Source of the DNA: Agrobacterium tumefaciens str. B6
GTDB taxonomy: Bacteria; Pseudomonadota; Alphaproteobacteria; Rhizobiales; Rhizobiaceae
Direction of reading: 5' to 3'
DNA length: 64,000 nucleotides
Assembly: GCF_001541315.1 (NCBI RefSeq)
Contig: NZ_LMVK01000023.1
Coordinates: forward strand, 186,001 to 250,000
The notes under the pieces were generated by a model, which saw nothing but the letters and a program-made list of their open reading frames with translations, did no database searches and had not been told where the DNA came from. The translations under genes and the position numbers were made by a program. Position 1 is the first letter of the stretch, and every line of letters begins with the position of its first letter. This document shows positions 19,234 to 28,026 of the stretch, in pieces.

Positions 19234-19286
19234 TTGACAGATTGGTCCGCTTTTGAGAGCCTCGCATCAGTCAAAAGCGCTTTCAA
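19234..19286 (+). promoter_or_regulatory. thuE promoter region with LacI-type operator candidate 2
   Basis: TTGACA at 19234-19239 is a good -35 hexamer; no clear -10 is seen at the usual distance. At 19271-19286 lies a second partial palindrome with an AAAGCGCTTT core, about 40 bases before the thuE start. This position would let ThuR block transcription. The hexamer and palindrome are seen; their use is inferred. Confidence 0.5.
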
Positions 19287-19326
19287 TTTTGAGGACAATC
19301 GGAAGCGTCAACGGAGGAGTTTGACA

Positions 19327-20592
19327 ATGAATATTTCCATGAAGACTTTGTTCCTGTGCGGCAGCGTACTTTCTGCCGCCGTTTCAGCGCAGGCGGCCGA
19401 ACTTTCCATCGCCGCCAATTCCACCGGCAAGAACATCGCGTTCTTCCGCGAGCGGATCGCCGCCTTCGAGAAAGAGACCGGCCACAAGGTCAATCTCGTC
19501 ACCATGCCATCGTCGTCCAGTGAACAGTTCAGCCAGTACCGGCTGTGGCTTGCCGCCGGTAACAAGGACGTTGACGTCTACCAGACGGACGTGATCTGGG
19601 CACCGCAGCTCTCCGACCAGTTCGTGGATTTGACCGAAGCGACCAAGGACGTCATCGGCGATCATTTCCCCTCCATCGTTGCGTCGCAGACCGTGGACGG
19701 CAAACTTGTCGCCATGCCGATGTTCACCGACGCACCCGCTCTGTTCTACCGCAAGGACCTTCTGGAAAAATACGGCAAGCAGCCGCCGAAAACCTGGAAG
19801 GAGCTGGGCGAGACCGCCAAGGAAATTCAGGACAAGGAACGCGAAGGCGGGCAGAAGGACCTCTGGGGCTTCGTTTTCCAGGGCAGCGCCTATGAAGGCC
19901 TGACCTGCAACGCGCTCGAATGGATCGCATCCGCCGGGGGCGGCCATATCGTCGAGACCAACGGCGACATCTCCATCAATAACGAGAAAGCCGCAGCCGC
20001 GATCGAAGCCGCCAAGGGCTGGGTCGGCACAATCGCGCCGCAGGGTGTGCTCGCTTACAAGGAAGAGGAAGCGCGTGGCGTGTGGCAGACTGGTAATTCC
20101 GTCTTCATGCGCAACTGGCCCTATGCCTATGCACTTGGAAATGGCGCCGACAGCGCCATCAAGGGCAAGTTCGGCGTCACCCCGCTGCCGGCCGGCGAAG
20201 AAGGTGCGGCCTCTGCCTCGACGCTCGGCGGCTGGAACCTCGCCGTTTCGAAATATTCCGACGACAAGGACGCGGCCATCCAGCTCGTGAAATTCCTGGC
20301 ATCGAAAGACACCCAGAAGATGCGCGCGATCCAGCTCTCCAACATGCCGACGATCGCCTCGCTTTATGACGACAATGATGTCGCCGCCGCCCAGCCCTTC
20401 ATGCCGACATGGAAGCCGATCTTCCAGACCGCCGTTCCGCGTCCTTCCGCTTCGGCCAAGGTGAAATATAACGAGGTTTCAGCCAAGTTCTGGGGCGCCG
20501 TGCACAACACGCTCTCCGGCAACGGCTCGGCAGCGGAAAATCTCGAGCTGCTCGAGGTCGAACTGACCGATCTCAAAGGCAACGGCTGGTAA
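19327..20592 (+). CDS. thuE: Trehalose/maltose-type ABC transporter binding protein
   Basis: Periplasmic solute-binding protein, extracellular family 1, 421 residues. Start ATG 19327 follows GGAGG by about 9 bases; the frame open upstream lacks any signal. A signal peptide covers residues 1-23 (cut after VSAQA). The mature protein shows the sugar-binding fold with the Asp-rich YQTDVIWAPQLSDQF segment and several Trp residues (WNLAV, WKPIF). First gene of thuEFGKAB, 64 bases before thuF. The family is sure; trehalose, sucrose and maltose are the known Sinorhizobium substrates. Confidence 0.88.
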   Translation: MNISMKTLFLCGSVLSAAVSAQAAELSIAANSTGKNIAFFRERIAAFEKETGHKVNLVTMPSSSSEQFSQYRLWLAAGNKDVDVYQTDVIWAPQLSDQFVDLTEATKDVIGDHFPSIVASQTVDGKLVAMPMFTDAPALFYRKDLLEKYGKQPPKTWKELGETAKEIQDKEREGGQKDLWGFVFQGSAYEGLTCNALEWIASAGGGHIVETNGDISINNEKAAAAIEAAKGWVGTIAPQGVLAYKEEEARGVWQTGNSVFMRNWPYAYALGNGADSAIKGKFGVTPLPAGEEGAASASTLGGWNLAVSKYSDDKDAAIQLVKFLASKDTQKMRAIQLSNMPTIASLYDDNDVAAAQPFMPTWKPIFQTAVPRPSASAKVKYNEVSAKFWGAVHNTLSGNGSAAENLELLEVELTDLKGNGW

Positions 20593-20656
20593 TCCGGCTC
20601 GCGCGGGAGGCGGTCTTGCCCGATCGTTTCCCGCGCCCCAACCGCGAGATGTCCCC

Positions 20657-21631
20657 ATGAATGACACCACCCTTCAAAGACCGGTTGCGGCATCCGGCAC
20701 CGGCTCCGACCTTCAATCGGAACGACTGAAATCCGCCTGGCTGTTTCTTGCCCCCACATTTCTGGTGCTGGCACTGGTGGCCGGCTGGCCGCTGGTGCGC
20801 ACCGTCTGGTTCAGCCTCACCGACGCGTCGCTGACCAATCTCGACGGCGCACAATTCGTCGGCCTCAAGAACTACCTCACCTGGATCACGCTCAGCAGCG
20901 GCCGCACCATCTATCGTGGCCTGCTGGCCGATCCCGCCTGGTGGGGTGCGGTTCTCAACACCCTGAAATTCACCATCCTCTCGGTCAGCTTCGAAACCGT
21001 GCTCGGCCTCATCGTCGCGCTGGTGCTGAATGCCGAATTCAAGGGACGCGGCCTCGTGCGCGCCGCCATCCTCGTGCCATGGGCCATTCCCACCATCGTC
21101 TCGGCGCAGATGTGGGCGTGGATGTTGAACGACCAGTTCGGCATATTGAACGACCTCTTCCTCAGTCTCGGCCTGATCTCCCACAAGATCGCATGGACCG
21201 CCAATCCGGACACCGCAATGGTCGCCGTTCTTATTGTCGATATCTGGAAGACGACGCCCTTCATGGCGCTGCTCATTCTCGCCGGCCTGCAAATGGTGCC
21301 GAAGGACATGTATGAGGCGGCGAAGGTGGACGGTATCCACCCCGTCAAGGTGTTCTTCCGCGTCACCCTGCCAATGATCCGGCCAGCGCTCATGGTTGCC
21401 GTCATCTTCCGTATGCTGGATGCGATGCGCGTTTTCGACCTCATCTACATTCTGACGCCGAATAACGCCCAGACCCGCACGATGTCGGTGCTGGCGCGTG
21501 AGAACCTGTTCGATTTCGACAAGTTCGCCTATGGCGCAGCCGCTTCCACCATGCTGTTCCTCATCATCGCCTCGATAACAGTCGTTTATATGTGGCTCGG
21601 GCGCGTCAACACAGATGGAGCTTCGCGATGA
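20657..21631 (+). CDS. thuF: Trehalose ABC transporter permease, MalF type
   Basis: Inner-membrane permease of 324 residues with six hydrophobic segments from about residue 30 onward. The cytoplasmic EAA loop (MYEAAKVDGIHPVKVFFRVTLP) contacts the ATPase. Ends in an ATGA overlap with thuG (21628-21631), so the two permeases are translationally coupled. Confidence 0.9.
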   Translation: MNDTTLQRPVAASGTGSDLQSERLKSAWLFLAPTFLVLALVAGWPLVRTVWFSLTDASLTNLDGAQFVGLKNYLTWITLSSGRTIYRGLLADPAWWGAVLNTLKFTILSVSFETVLGLIVALVLNAEFKGRGLVRAAILVPWAIPTIVSAQMWAWMLNDQFGILNDLFLSLGLISHKIAWTANPDTAMVAVLIVDIWKTTPFMALLILAGLQMVPKDMYEAAKVDGIHPVKVFFRVTLPMIRPALMVAVIFRMLDAMRVFDLIYILTPNNAQTRTMSVLARENLFDFDKFAYGAAASTMLFLIIASITVVYMWLGRVNTDGASR

Positions 21632-22461
21632 CCCTGCCAAGCATCCTGAAAACCACCGCCTTTTATGCGCTGGTCGCCGTCATCATGGTGATTTCGGTAT
21701 TCCCGTTCTATTACGCGATACTGACCAGCCTGAAATCCGGCTCAGCGCTGTTCCAGGTGAATTACTGGCCGCGTGAATTCTCGTTGACCAATTACAACTT
21801 CGTCATCGGCAACGGCACGTTCCTGCGCAATCTCGGCAATTCGCTGTTCGTTGCATCTTCAGTCGTGGTACTGTCGCTGTTCCTTGCGGTAACGGCGTCC
21901 TATGCCCTGGCCCGTGTCCGTTTCCGGGGCCGCTCGCTGCTTCTGCTCACCATCCTCTCGGTCTCGATGTTTCCACAGATCGCCGTTCTCGCCGGCCTGT
22001 TCGAACTTATCCGCTGGGCTGGCATCTTCAACACGCCGCTCGCGCTGATCTTTTCCTACATGATCTTCACCCTGCCCTTCACTGTCTGGGTGCTGACGAC
22101 ATTCATGCGCGACCTGCCGATCGAAATCGAGGAAGCGGCAATCGTCGATGGCGCAACGCCATGGGTCATCATCACCCAGGTCTTCATGCCGCTGATGTGG
22201 CCGGCGCTCGTCACCACAGGGCTCCTCGCCTTCATTGCGGCGTGGAACGAGTTCCTCTTCGCGCTCACCTTCACCTCATCGAACGAACAGCGCACGGTGC
22301 CCGTCGCCATCGCACTTCTTTCGGGCGGTTCGCAGTTTGAAATCCCCTGGGGAACGATCATGGCCGCGTCCGTCATCGTCACCGCCCCGCTCGTCGTCCT
22401 CGTTCTGATCTTCCAGCGACGCATCATCTCCGGCCTCACCGCCGGCGGCGTCAAAGGCTAG
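21628..22461 (+). CDS. thuG: Trehalose ABC transporter permease, MalG type
   Basis: Second inner-membrane permease, 277 residues, six membrane segments. EAA loop EIEEAAIVDGATPWVIITQV at about 165-185. Start ATG 21628 overlaps the thuF stop by 4 bases; a frame-extending start further upstream lies inside thuF and would add no domain. Ends SGLTAGGVKG, the usual MalG-family terminus. The ATPase gene follows after 11 bases. Confidence 0.9.
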   Translation: MTLPSILKTTAFYALVAVIMVISVFPFYYAILTSLKSGSALFQVNYWPREFSLTNYNFVIGNGTFLRNLGNSLFVASSVVVLSLFLAVTASYALARVRFRGRSLLLLTILSVSMFPQIAVLAGLFELIRWAGIFNTPLALIFSYMIFTLPFTVWVLTTFMRDLPIEIEEAAIVDGATPWVIITQVFMPLMWPALVTTGLLAFIAAWNEFLFALTFTSSNEQRTVPVAIALLSGGSQFEIPWGTIMAASVIVTAPLVVLVLIFQRRIISGLTAGGVKG

Positions 22462-22472
22462 GAGAAAACCAA

Positions 22473-23501
22473 ATGACCACCATCCAACTGCGCGATCTTC
22501 GCAAATCCTTCGGCGCTTTCGATGTCATCAAGGGCATCGACATGGACATCCGCTCCGGCGAATTCATGGTCTTCGTCGGTCCTTCCGGTTGCGGCAAGTC
22601 CACGCTTCTGCGCCTCATCTGCGGGCTGGAGGAAATTTCCAGTGGCACGCTTTCCTTCGGCGGTGAGACGGTCAACCGCCTGCCGCCCGCCAAGCGCGGC
22701 GTCGCCATGGTCTTCCAGTCCTATGCGCTTTATCCGCACATGACCGTGTTCGAAAACATGGCCTTCGGCATGAAGCTGTCAGGTGCTGACAAGGAACAGC
22801 GCCGCAAGCGCGTGGAAGCCGCGGCCGAGATGCTGCAGCTCACGCCCTATCTGGAACGCCTGCCGAAGCAGCTTTCCGGCGGCCAGCGCCAGCGCGTCGC
22901 CATCGGCCGCGCCATCGTGCGCGATCCGAAGGTCTTCCTGTTCGACGAGCCGCTTTCCAACCTCGATGCGGCGCTGCGCGTCGCCACCCGTCTGGAAATC
23001 GCCAAGCTGCATCGCTCGATGCATGACACGACGATGATCTACGTCACCCACGACCAGGTGGAGGCGATGACGCTCGCCGACCGCATCTGCGTTCTGCGCG
23101 ACGGCCGCGTCGAGCAGATCGGCACGCCGCTCGAACTTTACGAAAGCCCAGTCAACACCTTCGTCGCCGGCTTCATCGGCTCGCCGAAGATGAACATCCT
23201 CACCGGCAAATATGCCGAGACGGAAGGTGCCGCCACCATCGGCATCCGTCCCGAACACATTACCATCACCACCAGTGAAAATGGTTGGGCCGGCGAGATC
23301 GTGCATTCGGAAATGCTCGGATCGGACAGCTACATCTATGTCGAGATTGGTGCCGGCGAGCCCATCGTCGTTCGCGAAGAGGGTGTGACTGATCGCAAGG
23401 CGGGCGAACGCATCGCCATTATACCGGATGCGGTGCAGATCCACCGTTTTGACGCGCAAGGCCGGGCATTAGCCCGCAACCCCGCCCGGGGTGCTGCCTG
23501 A
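22473..23501 (+). CDS. thuK: Trehalose ABC transporter ATPase, MalK/UgpC type
   Basis: 342 residues. Walker A GPSGCGKST at 36-44, signature LSGGQRQRVAIGRA near 133, Walker B VFLFDEP and the H-loop THDQVEAMTLADR near 190. The C-terminal about 100 residues form the TOBE/MalK regulatory domain. It powers ThuEFG. Gene order E-F-G-K-A-B agrees with the Sinorhizobium thu operon. Confidence 0.92.
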   Translation: MTTIQLRDLRKSFGAFDVIKGIDMDIRSGEFMVFVGPSGCGKSTLLRLICGLEEISSGTLSFGGETVNRLPPAKRGVAMVFQSYALYPHMTVFENMAFGMKLSGADKEQRRKRVEAAAEMLQLTPYLERLPKQLSGGQRQRVAIGRAIVRDPKVFLFDEPLSNLDAALRVATRLEIAKLHRSMHDTTMIYVTHDQVEAMTLADRICVLRDGRVEQIGTPLELYESPVNTFVAGFIGSPKMNILTGKYAETEGAATIGIRPEHITITTSENGWAGEIVHSEMLGSDSYIYVEIGAGEPIVVREEGVTDRKAGERIAIIPDAVQIHRFDAQGRALARNPARGAA

Positions 23502-23558
23502 ACATTCAACTTTCGCCGGGATCACCCAAGATACCGGCTTTCACCGAGGAGCATGAAA

Positions 23559-24344
23559 ATGACCATCAACACCGTTGTATGGGGCGAAAATATCCACGAA
23601 CACATCAATGAGACAGTGCGTTCGATCTATCCAAACGGCATGCACAACACCATTGCCGATGCGCTGAACCAGAACCCTGAGATCAACGCCACCACCGCGA
23701 CGCTTCAGGAGCCAGAACACGGTCTTTCGCAGGAGCGTCTAGACAAGACCGACGTTCTCGTCTGGTGGGGCCACAAGGACCATGGCGCGGTTCAGGACGA
23801 GATCGTCGAGCGCGTCGCCAAGCGCGTCTGGGAAGGCATGGGCCTCATCGTCCTGCATTCCGGCCACTTCTCCAAACCTTTCAAGCGACTGATGGGCACG
23901 CCCTGCGCACTGAAATGGCGCGAGGCCGGTGAACGCGAGCGTCTGTGGACGATCAATCCGCGCCACCCGATCGCAGCCGGCCTGCCCGAGCATTTCGAGC
24001 TGGAAAACGAGGAAATGTATGGCGAGCGGTTCTCCGTGCCGGAACCTCTGGAAACCGTCTTCATCTCCTGGTTCCAGGGCGGCGAAGTCTTCCGTTCCGG
24101 CCTCACCTGGCGTCGCGGCGCGGGCAACATCTTCTATTTCCGCCCCGGCCACGAGACCTATCCGACCTATCACGACGCCAATGTGCAAAAGGTCATCAGC
24201 AACTCGGTGAAATGGGCCTATAATCCGGCCGGCGCACTGACGAGCATCCACGCTGCCCCCAATGTTCCCGTCGACAAGGCGCTGGAGCCGATCGAAGAAC
24301 GCGGCCCCAAGCTGCACAAGGCTGGCGAAGCAGGTTACAGGTAA
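23559..24344 (+). CDS. thuA: ThuA-like trehalose utilization protein
   Basis: 261 residues of the ThuA family (class I glutamine-amidotransferase-like fold). Start chosen at ATG 23559 because AGGAG (23547-23551) is 7 bases away; ATG 23553 is only 1 base from it. Family features are [10 protein letters not shown] at 6-15, VWWGHKDHG near 70 and [12 protein letters not shown] near 100. ThuA acts with ThuB on 3-keto-disaccharides formed from trehalose and related sugars during catabolism. It follows thuK by 57 bases and is 6 bases before thuB. Confidence 0.88.
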   Translation: MTINTVVWGENIHEHINETVRSIYPNGMHNTIADALNQNPEINATTATLQEPEHGLSQERLDKTDVLVWWGHKDHGAVQDEIVERVAKRVWEGMGLIVLHSGHFSKPFKRLMGTPCALKWREAGERERLWTINPRHPIAAGLPEHFELENEEMYGERFSVPEPLETVFISWFQGGEVFRSGLTWRRGAGNIFYFRPGHETYPTYHDANVQKVISNSVKWAYNPAGALTSIHAAPNVPVDKALEPIEERGPKLHKAGEAGYR

Positions 24345-24350
24345 AAAGCC

Positions 24351-25400
24351 ATGAGACTTCTCATTCTCGGAACCGGCGGCATGGCCAACAACCATGCCAC
24401 ATATTTCTCCCAAATCCCCGGCGTCGAACTGGTGGCTGCGGTGGATGTGGACGATGTGGTGGTGCGGGGCTTCGCGCTGCGCCACAACATTCCGCTCTCC
24501 TTCACCTCGCTGGATGACGCGATTGCCTGGGGCGAGTTCGACGCGGCGGCAAACGTCACGCCTGACGCCATCCACCACCCGACCAGCCTTAAACTGCTGG
24601 CGGCGGGCAAGCATGTCTTCTGCGAAAAGCCGCTGGCGGAAAACTACGCCAAGGCCGCCGAAATGGCCGATGCCGCAGAGAAAGCGGGCCTCGTGGCCAT
24701 GGTCAACCTCACCTATCGCAATGTCGCCCCCTTGCAGGCGGCACGCGAAATGGTGCTGGCCGGCAAGATCGGCAAGGTGCGCCATCTGGAAGCCTCCTAT
24801 CTCCAGAGCTGGCTCGTTTCCAAGGCCTGGGGCGACTGGATGACGGAGAGCAAGTGGCTGTGGCGGCTTTCCACCAAGCACGGCTCAAACGGTGTTCTGG
24901 GTGATGTCGGCATCCACATTCTCGACTTCGCCTCCTATGGCGCGGGCAGTGATGTGGAGCGCATCTTCACGCGCCTGAAGACCTTTGACAAATATGAGGG
25001 CAACAAGATCGGCGCCTACGATCTCGACGCCAATGACAGCTTCACCATGACCGCCGAGTTGGAAAACGGCGCCATGGGCGTCATCCATGCCAGCCGCTGG
25101 GCAACGGGGCATCTGAATGAACTTCGTCTGCGCATCCATGGCGACAAGGGCGCGCTCGAAGTCATCCACACGCCTGACTATTCCAGCCTGCGGGTCTGCA
25201 TTGGCGAGGATGTGGAGAAGGCAATCTGGAAGACGATTAATGTGGAGCCGGTGCCGACGAACTACGAAAAATTCGCCAAGGCGGTGATGGAAGGCGGCGT
25301 TGCCGACCCCGATTTCCGCCATGCCGCCAATCTGCAGAAGGTGCTTGATCTCTCGATCATCGCCGACCGTGAACGGCGCGAGCTGGCCGTTTCGGCCTGA
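24351..25400 (+). CDS. thuB: ThuB-like Gfo/Idh/MocA oxidoreductase
   Basis: NAD(P)-dependent sugar dehydrogenase of 349 residues. A Rossmann start with ILGTGGM at 5-11 is followed by the conserved CEKPL at 91-95, typical of Gfo/Idh/MocA enzymes, and a C-terminal alpha/beta domain. In Sinorhizobium, ThuB with ThuA converts trehalose-type disaccharides through a 3-keto form. Last gene of the operon; the convergent queE is 180 bases away with a palindrome between. Confidence 0.88.
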   Translation: MRLLILGTGGMANNHATYFSQIPGVELVAAVDVDDVVVRGFALRHNIPLSFTSLDDAIAWGEFDAAANVTPDAIHHPTSLKLLAAGKHVFCEKPLAENYAKAAEMADAAEKAGLVAMVNLTYRNVAPLQAAREMVLAGKIGKVRHLEASYLQSWLVSKAWGDWMTESKWLWRLSTKHGSNGVLGDVGIHILDFASYGAGSDVERIFTRLKTFDKYEGNKIGAYDLDANDSFTMTAELENGAMGVIHASRWATGHLNELRLRIHGDKGALEVIHTPDYSSLRVCIGEDVEKAIWKTINVEPVPTNYEKFAKAVMEGGVADPDFRHAANLQKVLDLSIIADRERRELAVSA

Positions 25401-25476
25401 TTTGCAGAAGAGCGGCGGCGCAAGTCGCTGGTAGGGAGGAGTGATGTTCCTCCACATCGCTCCTCCCAATCGACGT

Positions 25477-25502
25477 CATCCTCGGGCTTTGACCCGAGGA
25501 TG
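25477..25502. repeat. Perfect 10-bp palindrome between thuB and queE
   Basis: CATCCTCGGG (25477-25486), CTTTGA loop, CCCGAGGATG (25493-25502). The wording matches a palindrome I know to be scattered through rhizobial intergenic DNA, so I list it as a dispersed repeat that may also act as a bidirectional terminator for two convergent operons. Confidence 0.7.
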
Positions 25503-25580
25503 CATATCCTTCAACGGCGCGTGGATTCTCACCTCAAAGGCGAGGATGATGGGGAAAGGCATGTGCCAATCCGCATCCCT

Positions 25581-26336
25581 TCAAACGCCCCGCTTATTTC
25601 CCCACAACAGCACATGCAGCTGCGGCAGAACACGAGCGGAAAACCAGCGGTCTTCGCTCACCTTGTCCACCAGCCACAACATCCGGTCCATGACCCCCTC
25701 GATATCCACGCGCGCGTCGTCATCATCGGGCGGCGGCGGGGTGTGGTTTCCGGGCTGGAGGTAGACCGGCAGACGTGGGAAACGCGCGGATGCCGCTTTG
25801 GCATAGGCATAATCCGCATCGTCGAAAACCACGATCTTCAGCGCCACCTGCGGTCCGTCGCCGGCGGCGGTAAGACAGTTTTCGAATGCCTGCCAGTCCG
25901 TTTCCATACCACTCGATGGCGGTTTCGGGCTCAGCACCAGATGATCGAGATCGGCGAACCAGTCTTTCGCGATGCTGCCCTGCGTTTCCAGCGCGAAACG
26001 ATAGCCCTCGCCCTGCCCCTTCGCGATCAAGGCCCCGAGGGGCTGGATGGCGGGATTGCCGCCTGACAGTGAGACCGTCAGCGGTACGCCGCCGGAAAGC
26101 CGACGCACCTCCTGCCAGATCGCCTCGACAGGCATCGGTTTCCATGTGTCGCGGTACTCGCTGTCGACGGCATGCAGCGTATCGCACCAGGAACAGCGGT
26201 AATCGCAGCCGCCGGTGCGCACGAATACGGTCGGCAGGCCAATCAGCGGCCCCTCGCCCTGAATGGTCGGGCCGAAGATTTCGCTGATGCGGATCGCCGT
26301 TTCCTTCGCTGCAACCTTCCGTGCAGCCGCCGTCAT
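25581..26336 (-). CDS. queE: 7-carboxy-7-deazaguanine synthase (QueE)
   Basis: Radical SAM enzyme turning 6-carboxytetrahydropterin into 7-carboxy-7-deazaguanine, third step of preQ0 synthesis for queuosine tRNA modification. 251 residues. The iron-sulfur motif is CDYRCSWC with C44, C48 and C51, and a TIQGEGP substrate loop is at 24-30. Start ATG 26336 overlaps the queD stop by 4 bases, so coupling decides it; the frame open to 26411 lies within queD. Last gene of queCDE. Confidence 0.95.
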   Translation of the reverse strand: MTAAARKVAAKETAIRISEIFGPTIQGEGPLIGLPTVFVRTGGCDYRCSWCDTLHAVDSEYRDTWKPMPVEAIWQEVRRLSGGVPLTVSLSGGNPAIQPLGALIAKGQGEGYRFALETQGSIAKDWFADLDHLVLSPKPPSSGMETDWQAFENCLTAAGDGPQVALKIVVFDDADYAYAKAASARFPRLPVYLQPGNHTPPPPDDDDARVDIEGVMDRMLWLVDKVSEDRWFSARVLPQLHVLLWGNKRGV

Positions 26337-26689
26337 GGCCGGTATTCCGCCCAGGTCTTGGCGGTTTCGCTCACCCGCACGGCGCTGGTTTCCGGCAGGC
26401 TTATCTTGCACCAGTCATAAAAATGCTTCGCCAGACATTCCGCCGTCACCCGGTCATGGCCGAGAACGTCGTTCAGGTGGCGATGATCGAAATGGCTGTC
26501 GATATAGTGCTTCAGTGGCGCAAGCTCATGATAGTCGCGCACGAAACCGTGCTCGTTCAGCTCTTCACCAGTAAGCTCGACCTCGACGATGTAATTGTGC
26601 CCATGCAGACGGGCGCACTGGTGATCAGACGGCAGGCTTTTCAGCTGGTGCGAGGCGGAGAAATGAAACTCCTTGGTGATGCGGAACAT
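26333..26689 (-). CDS. queD: 6-carboxytetrahydropterin synthase (QueD)
   Basis: 118 residues, usual for QueD. It converts dihydroneopterin triphosphate to 6-carboxytetrahydropterin. Zinc ligands H14, H29 and H31 and the catalytic C25 (C-x3-HGH) are present, plus a later FDHRHLND loop. The start overlaps the queC stop by one base and the stop overlaps queE by four, so the three genes are tightly coupled. Confidence 0.95.
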   Translation of the reverse strand: MFRITKEFHFSASHQLKSLPSDHQCARLHGHNYIVEVELTGEELNEHGFVRDYHELAPLKHYIDSHFDHRHLNDVLGHDRVTAECLAKHFYDWCKISLPETSAVRVSETAKTWAEYRP

Positions 26690-27399
26690 CAGCGCACCTC
26701 CTGCGCCGCATAGGCATGGGTCGCCGCCACCCAGAAATCGGGGTCCTCATAGTCGGTCGGGTCGGTGACGCCCGCCAGATGAAAGGCCTCGCGCCGTTCC
26801 ACGCAGGTGCCGCAGCGGCCGCAATGGCGTAGCCCCCCCTTGTAGCAGGACCATGTTTCGCCGAAGGGCGTGCCGTATTTCACGCCATCGGTAACGATCG
26901 CCGCCTTGGAGACCGTGACGTAAGGCGCAAAGAGCTTGACGTCGGCGTAACCTTCCAGCGCATGCGCCTGCATGGCGTTGAAACTGTCGATGAAGCCCGG
27001 CCGGCAATCGGGATAGATGAAATGGTCGCCGCCATGCACGGCGATTGCCACCGCATCCGCCTGCTGGGCGGCGGCAAGGCCGAAGGCGATGGTGAGCATG
27101 ATGGCGTTGCGGTTCGGCACCACGGTGGAGCGCATGGTCTCCTCCGCATAATGTCCGTCCGGCACCGCAATGTCGTCCGTCAGCGCCGAGCCGGTGAGAT
27201 GCGCACCGATGGCTCTGATGTCGATGACATGATGCGGCACGCCGAGACGCCTTGCGCAATCGGCGGCGAAATCCAGTTCCTTCTTGTGGCGCTGGCCGTA
27301 ATCGAAGGAGACGAGAGCGAGAAGTTCATGTTCCGCCGCGATTTTATGCGCAAGCGAAACGGAGTCCAATCCGCCGGAGCAGATGACGATGGTTTTCAT
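26689..27399 (-). CDS. queC: 7-cyano-7-deazaguanine synthase (QueC)
   Basis: ATP-dependent enzyme making preQ0 from 7-carboxy-7-deazaguanine and ammonia. 236 residues. The PP-loop SGGLDS is at 8-13 and FDYGQRH follows near 33. Four zinc cysteines near the end are C185, C193, C196 and C199. First gene of queCDE. Its ribosome binding site AAGGGA is part of the riboswitch just upstream, so its translation is probably turned down when preQ1 is plentiful. Confidence 0.95.
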   Translation of the reverse strand: MKTIVICSGGLDSVSLAHKIAAEHELLALVSFDYGQRHKKELDFAADCARRLGVPHHVIDIRAIGAHLTGSALTDDIAVPDGHYAEETMRSTVVPNRNAIMLTIAFGLAAAQQADAVAIAVHGGDHFIYPDCRPGFIDSFNAMQAHALEGYADVKLFAPYVTVSKAAIVTDGVKYGTPFGETWSCYKGGLRHCGRCGTCVERREAFHLAGVTDPTDYEDPDFWVAATHAYAAQEVR

Positions 27400-27409
27400 A
27401 AGTTGGGAT

Positions 27410-27440
27410 CCCTTGTTTTGACCGGGTGGGCTGCGACCGG
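27410..27440 (-). promoter_or_regulatory. PreQ1-I riboswitch overlapping the queC ribosome binding site
   Basis: Read on the minus strand: CCGG, then loop TCGCAG with CCCAC, then CCGG closing stem P1, then TCAAAACAAGGG. The GGG at the end can pair with CCC of the loop to form the H-type pseudoknot, with the A-rich linker in the groove. This closely follows the known preQ1-I class, in particular the Thermoanaerobacter aptamer, which shares GTCGCAG and AAAACAAGGG. The last bases are the queC ribosome binding site (10 bases to the ATG), so ligand binding should block translation. It precedes preQ0 biosynthesis genes, the expected target. Confidence 0.85.
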
Positions 27441-27622
27441 ATTACGGCGCGGCTTTAAACCAAACGGGCCGTCTTGTGAAGGGCTTTACCGAATTCGCGG
27501 GAAATCCGCTCCATCACGAAATCGCCCCGCCGCAGAAACAAGACGAAACAATCGGGACATATGCCGGAAACCGGCGCGATCTAGAACGATGACGAATTCA
27601 CTGTTCTTGAAGGGTCGTGCCA

Positions 27623-27760
27623 ATGATGGCGGCTGATACGTTTCTGTTTTCGCTGAACAATCTCAGCTCGCTTGGCACCGGTATCCTAATAGTTGTTGCG
27701 GGTATGTTTTATGTCACACTCACCGTTCGCGGGCTGATCGCCGCTCTACGACATGGATGA
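27623..27760 (+). CDS. Small membrane protein, 45 residues
   Basis: ATG 27623 with GAAGGG about 9 bases upstream, stop TGA 27758. The product starts MMAADTFLFSLNNLSSL and has one clear hydrophobic segment (about 17-40, TGILIVVAGMFYVTL). It overlaps the next small frame by 8 bases. The pair lies alone between queC and a good terminator, which favours a real transcript. No family recognised. Confidence 0.45.
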   Translation: MMAADTFLFSLNNLSSLGTGILIVVAGMFYVTLTVRGLIAALRHG

Positions 27761-27923
27761 GGCTCTTAAGCCGAAACGTCACCGGCTCAGACGCTATCTC
27801 GCGACTGGCCTCGTCGTCGCATCGGCAGCGCTCGTCGCCGCAATCGGCATCGCCCCGTTCGTCTTTCTGATCTGGATGGTCAGGACGGTTACACGCTGGC
27901 TCGGTCTTTTTATCGGCCGTTAA
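27753..27923 (+). CDS. Small basic membrane protein, 56 residues
   Basis: ATG 27753 overlaps the upstream small frame by 8 bases; stop TAA 27921. The basic N-terminus (KPKRHRLRRY) is followed by one long or two short hydrophobic segments (about 17-45), a topology typical of small inner-membrane proteins with a cytoplasmic N-terminus. A strong terminator lies 50 bases downstream. No family recognised. Confidence 0.5.
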   Translation: MDEALKPKRHRLRRYLATGLVVASAALVAAIGIAPFVFLIWMVRTVTRWLGLFIGR

Positions 27924-27973
27924 AAATCGGCTATGAACACGCGACGCTCGTCATTCAAAAGGCTGATGAGCGG

Positions 27974-28012
27974 AAAAGGCCCGGCGAACTGGCAGTGCGC
28001 CGGGCCTTTTTT
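27974..28012. terminator. Rho-independent terminator between small membrane genes and oxidoreductase
   Basis: AAAAGGCCCGGCG (27974-27986) pairs with CGCCGGGCCTTTT (27998-28010), followed by more T on the plus strand. The A-run on the left gives a T-run for the minus strand too, so it can end both the small-gene transcript and the sugar operon that ends at 28027. Confidence 0.9.
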
Positions 28013-28026
28013 CTTTGACTATACGC

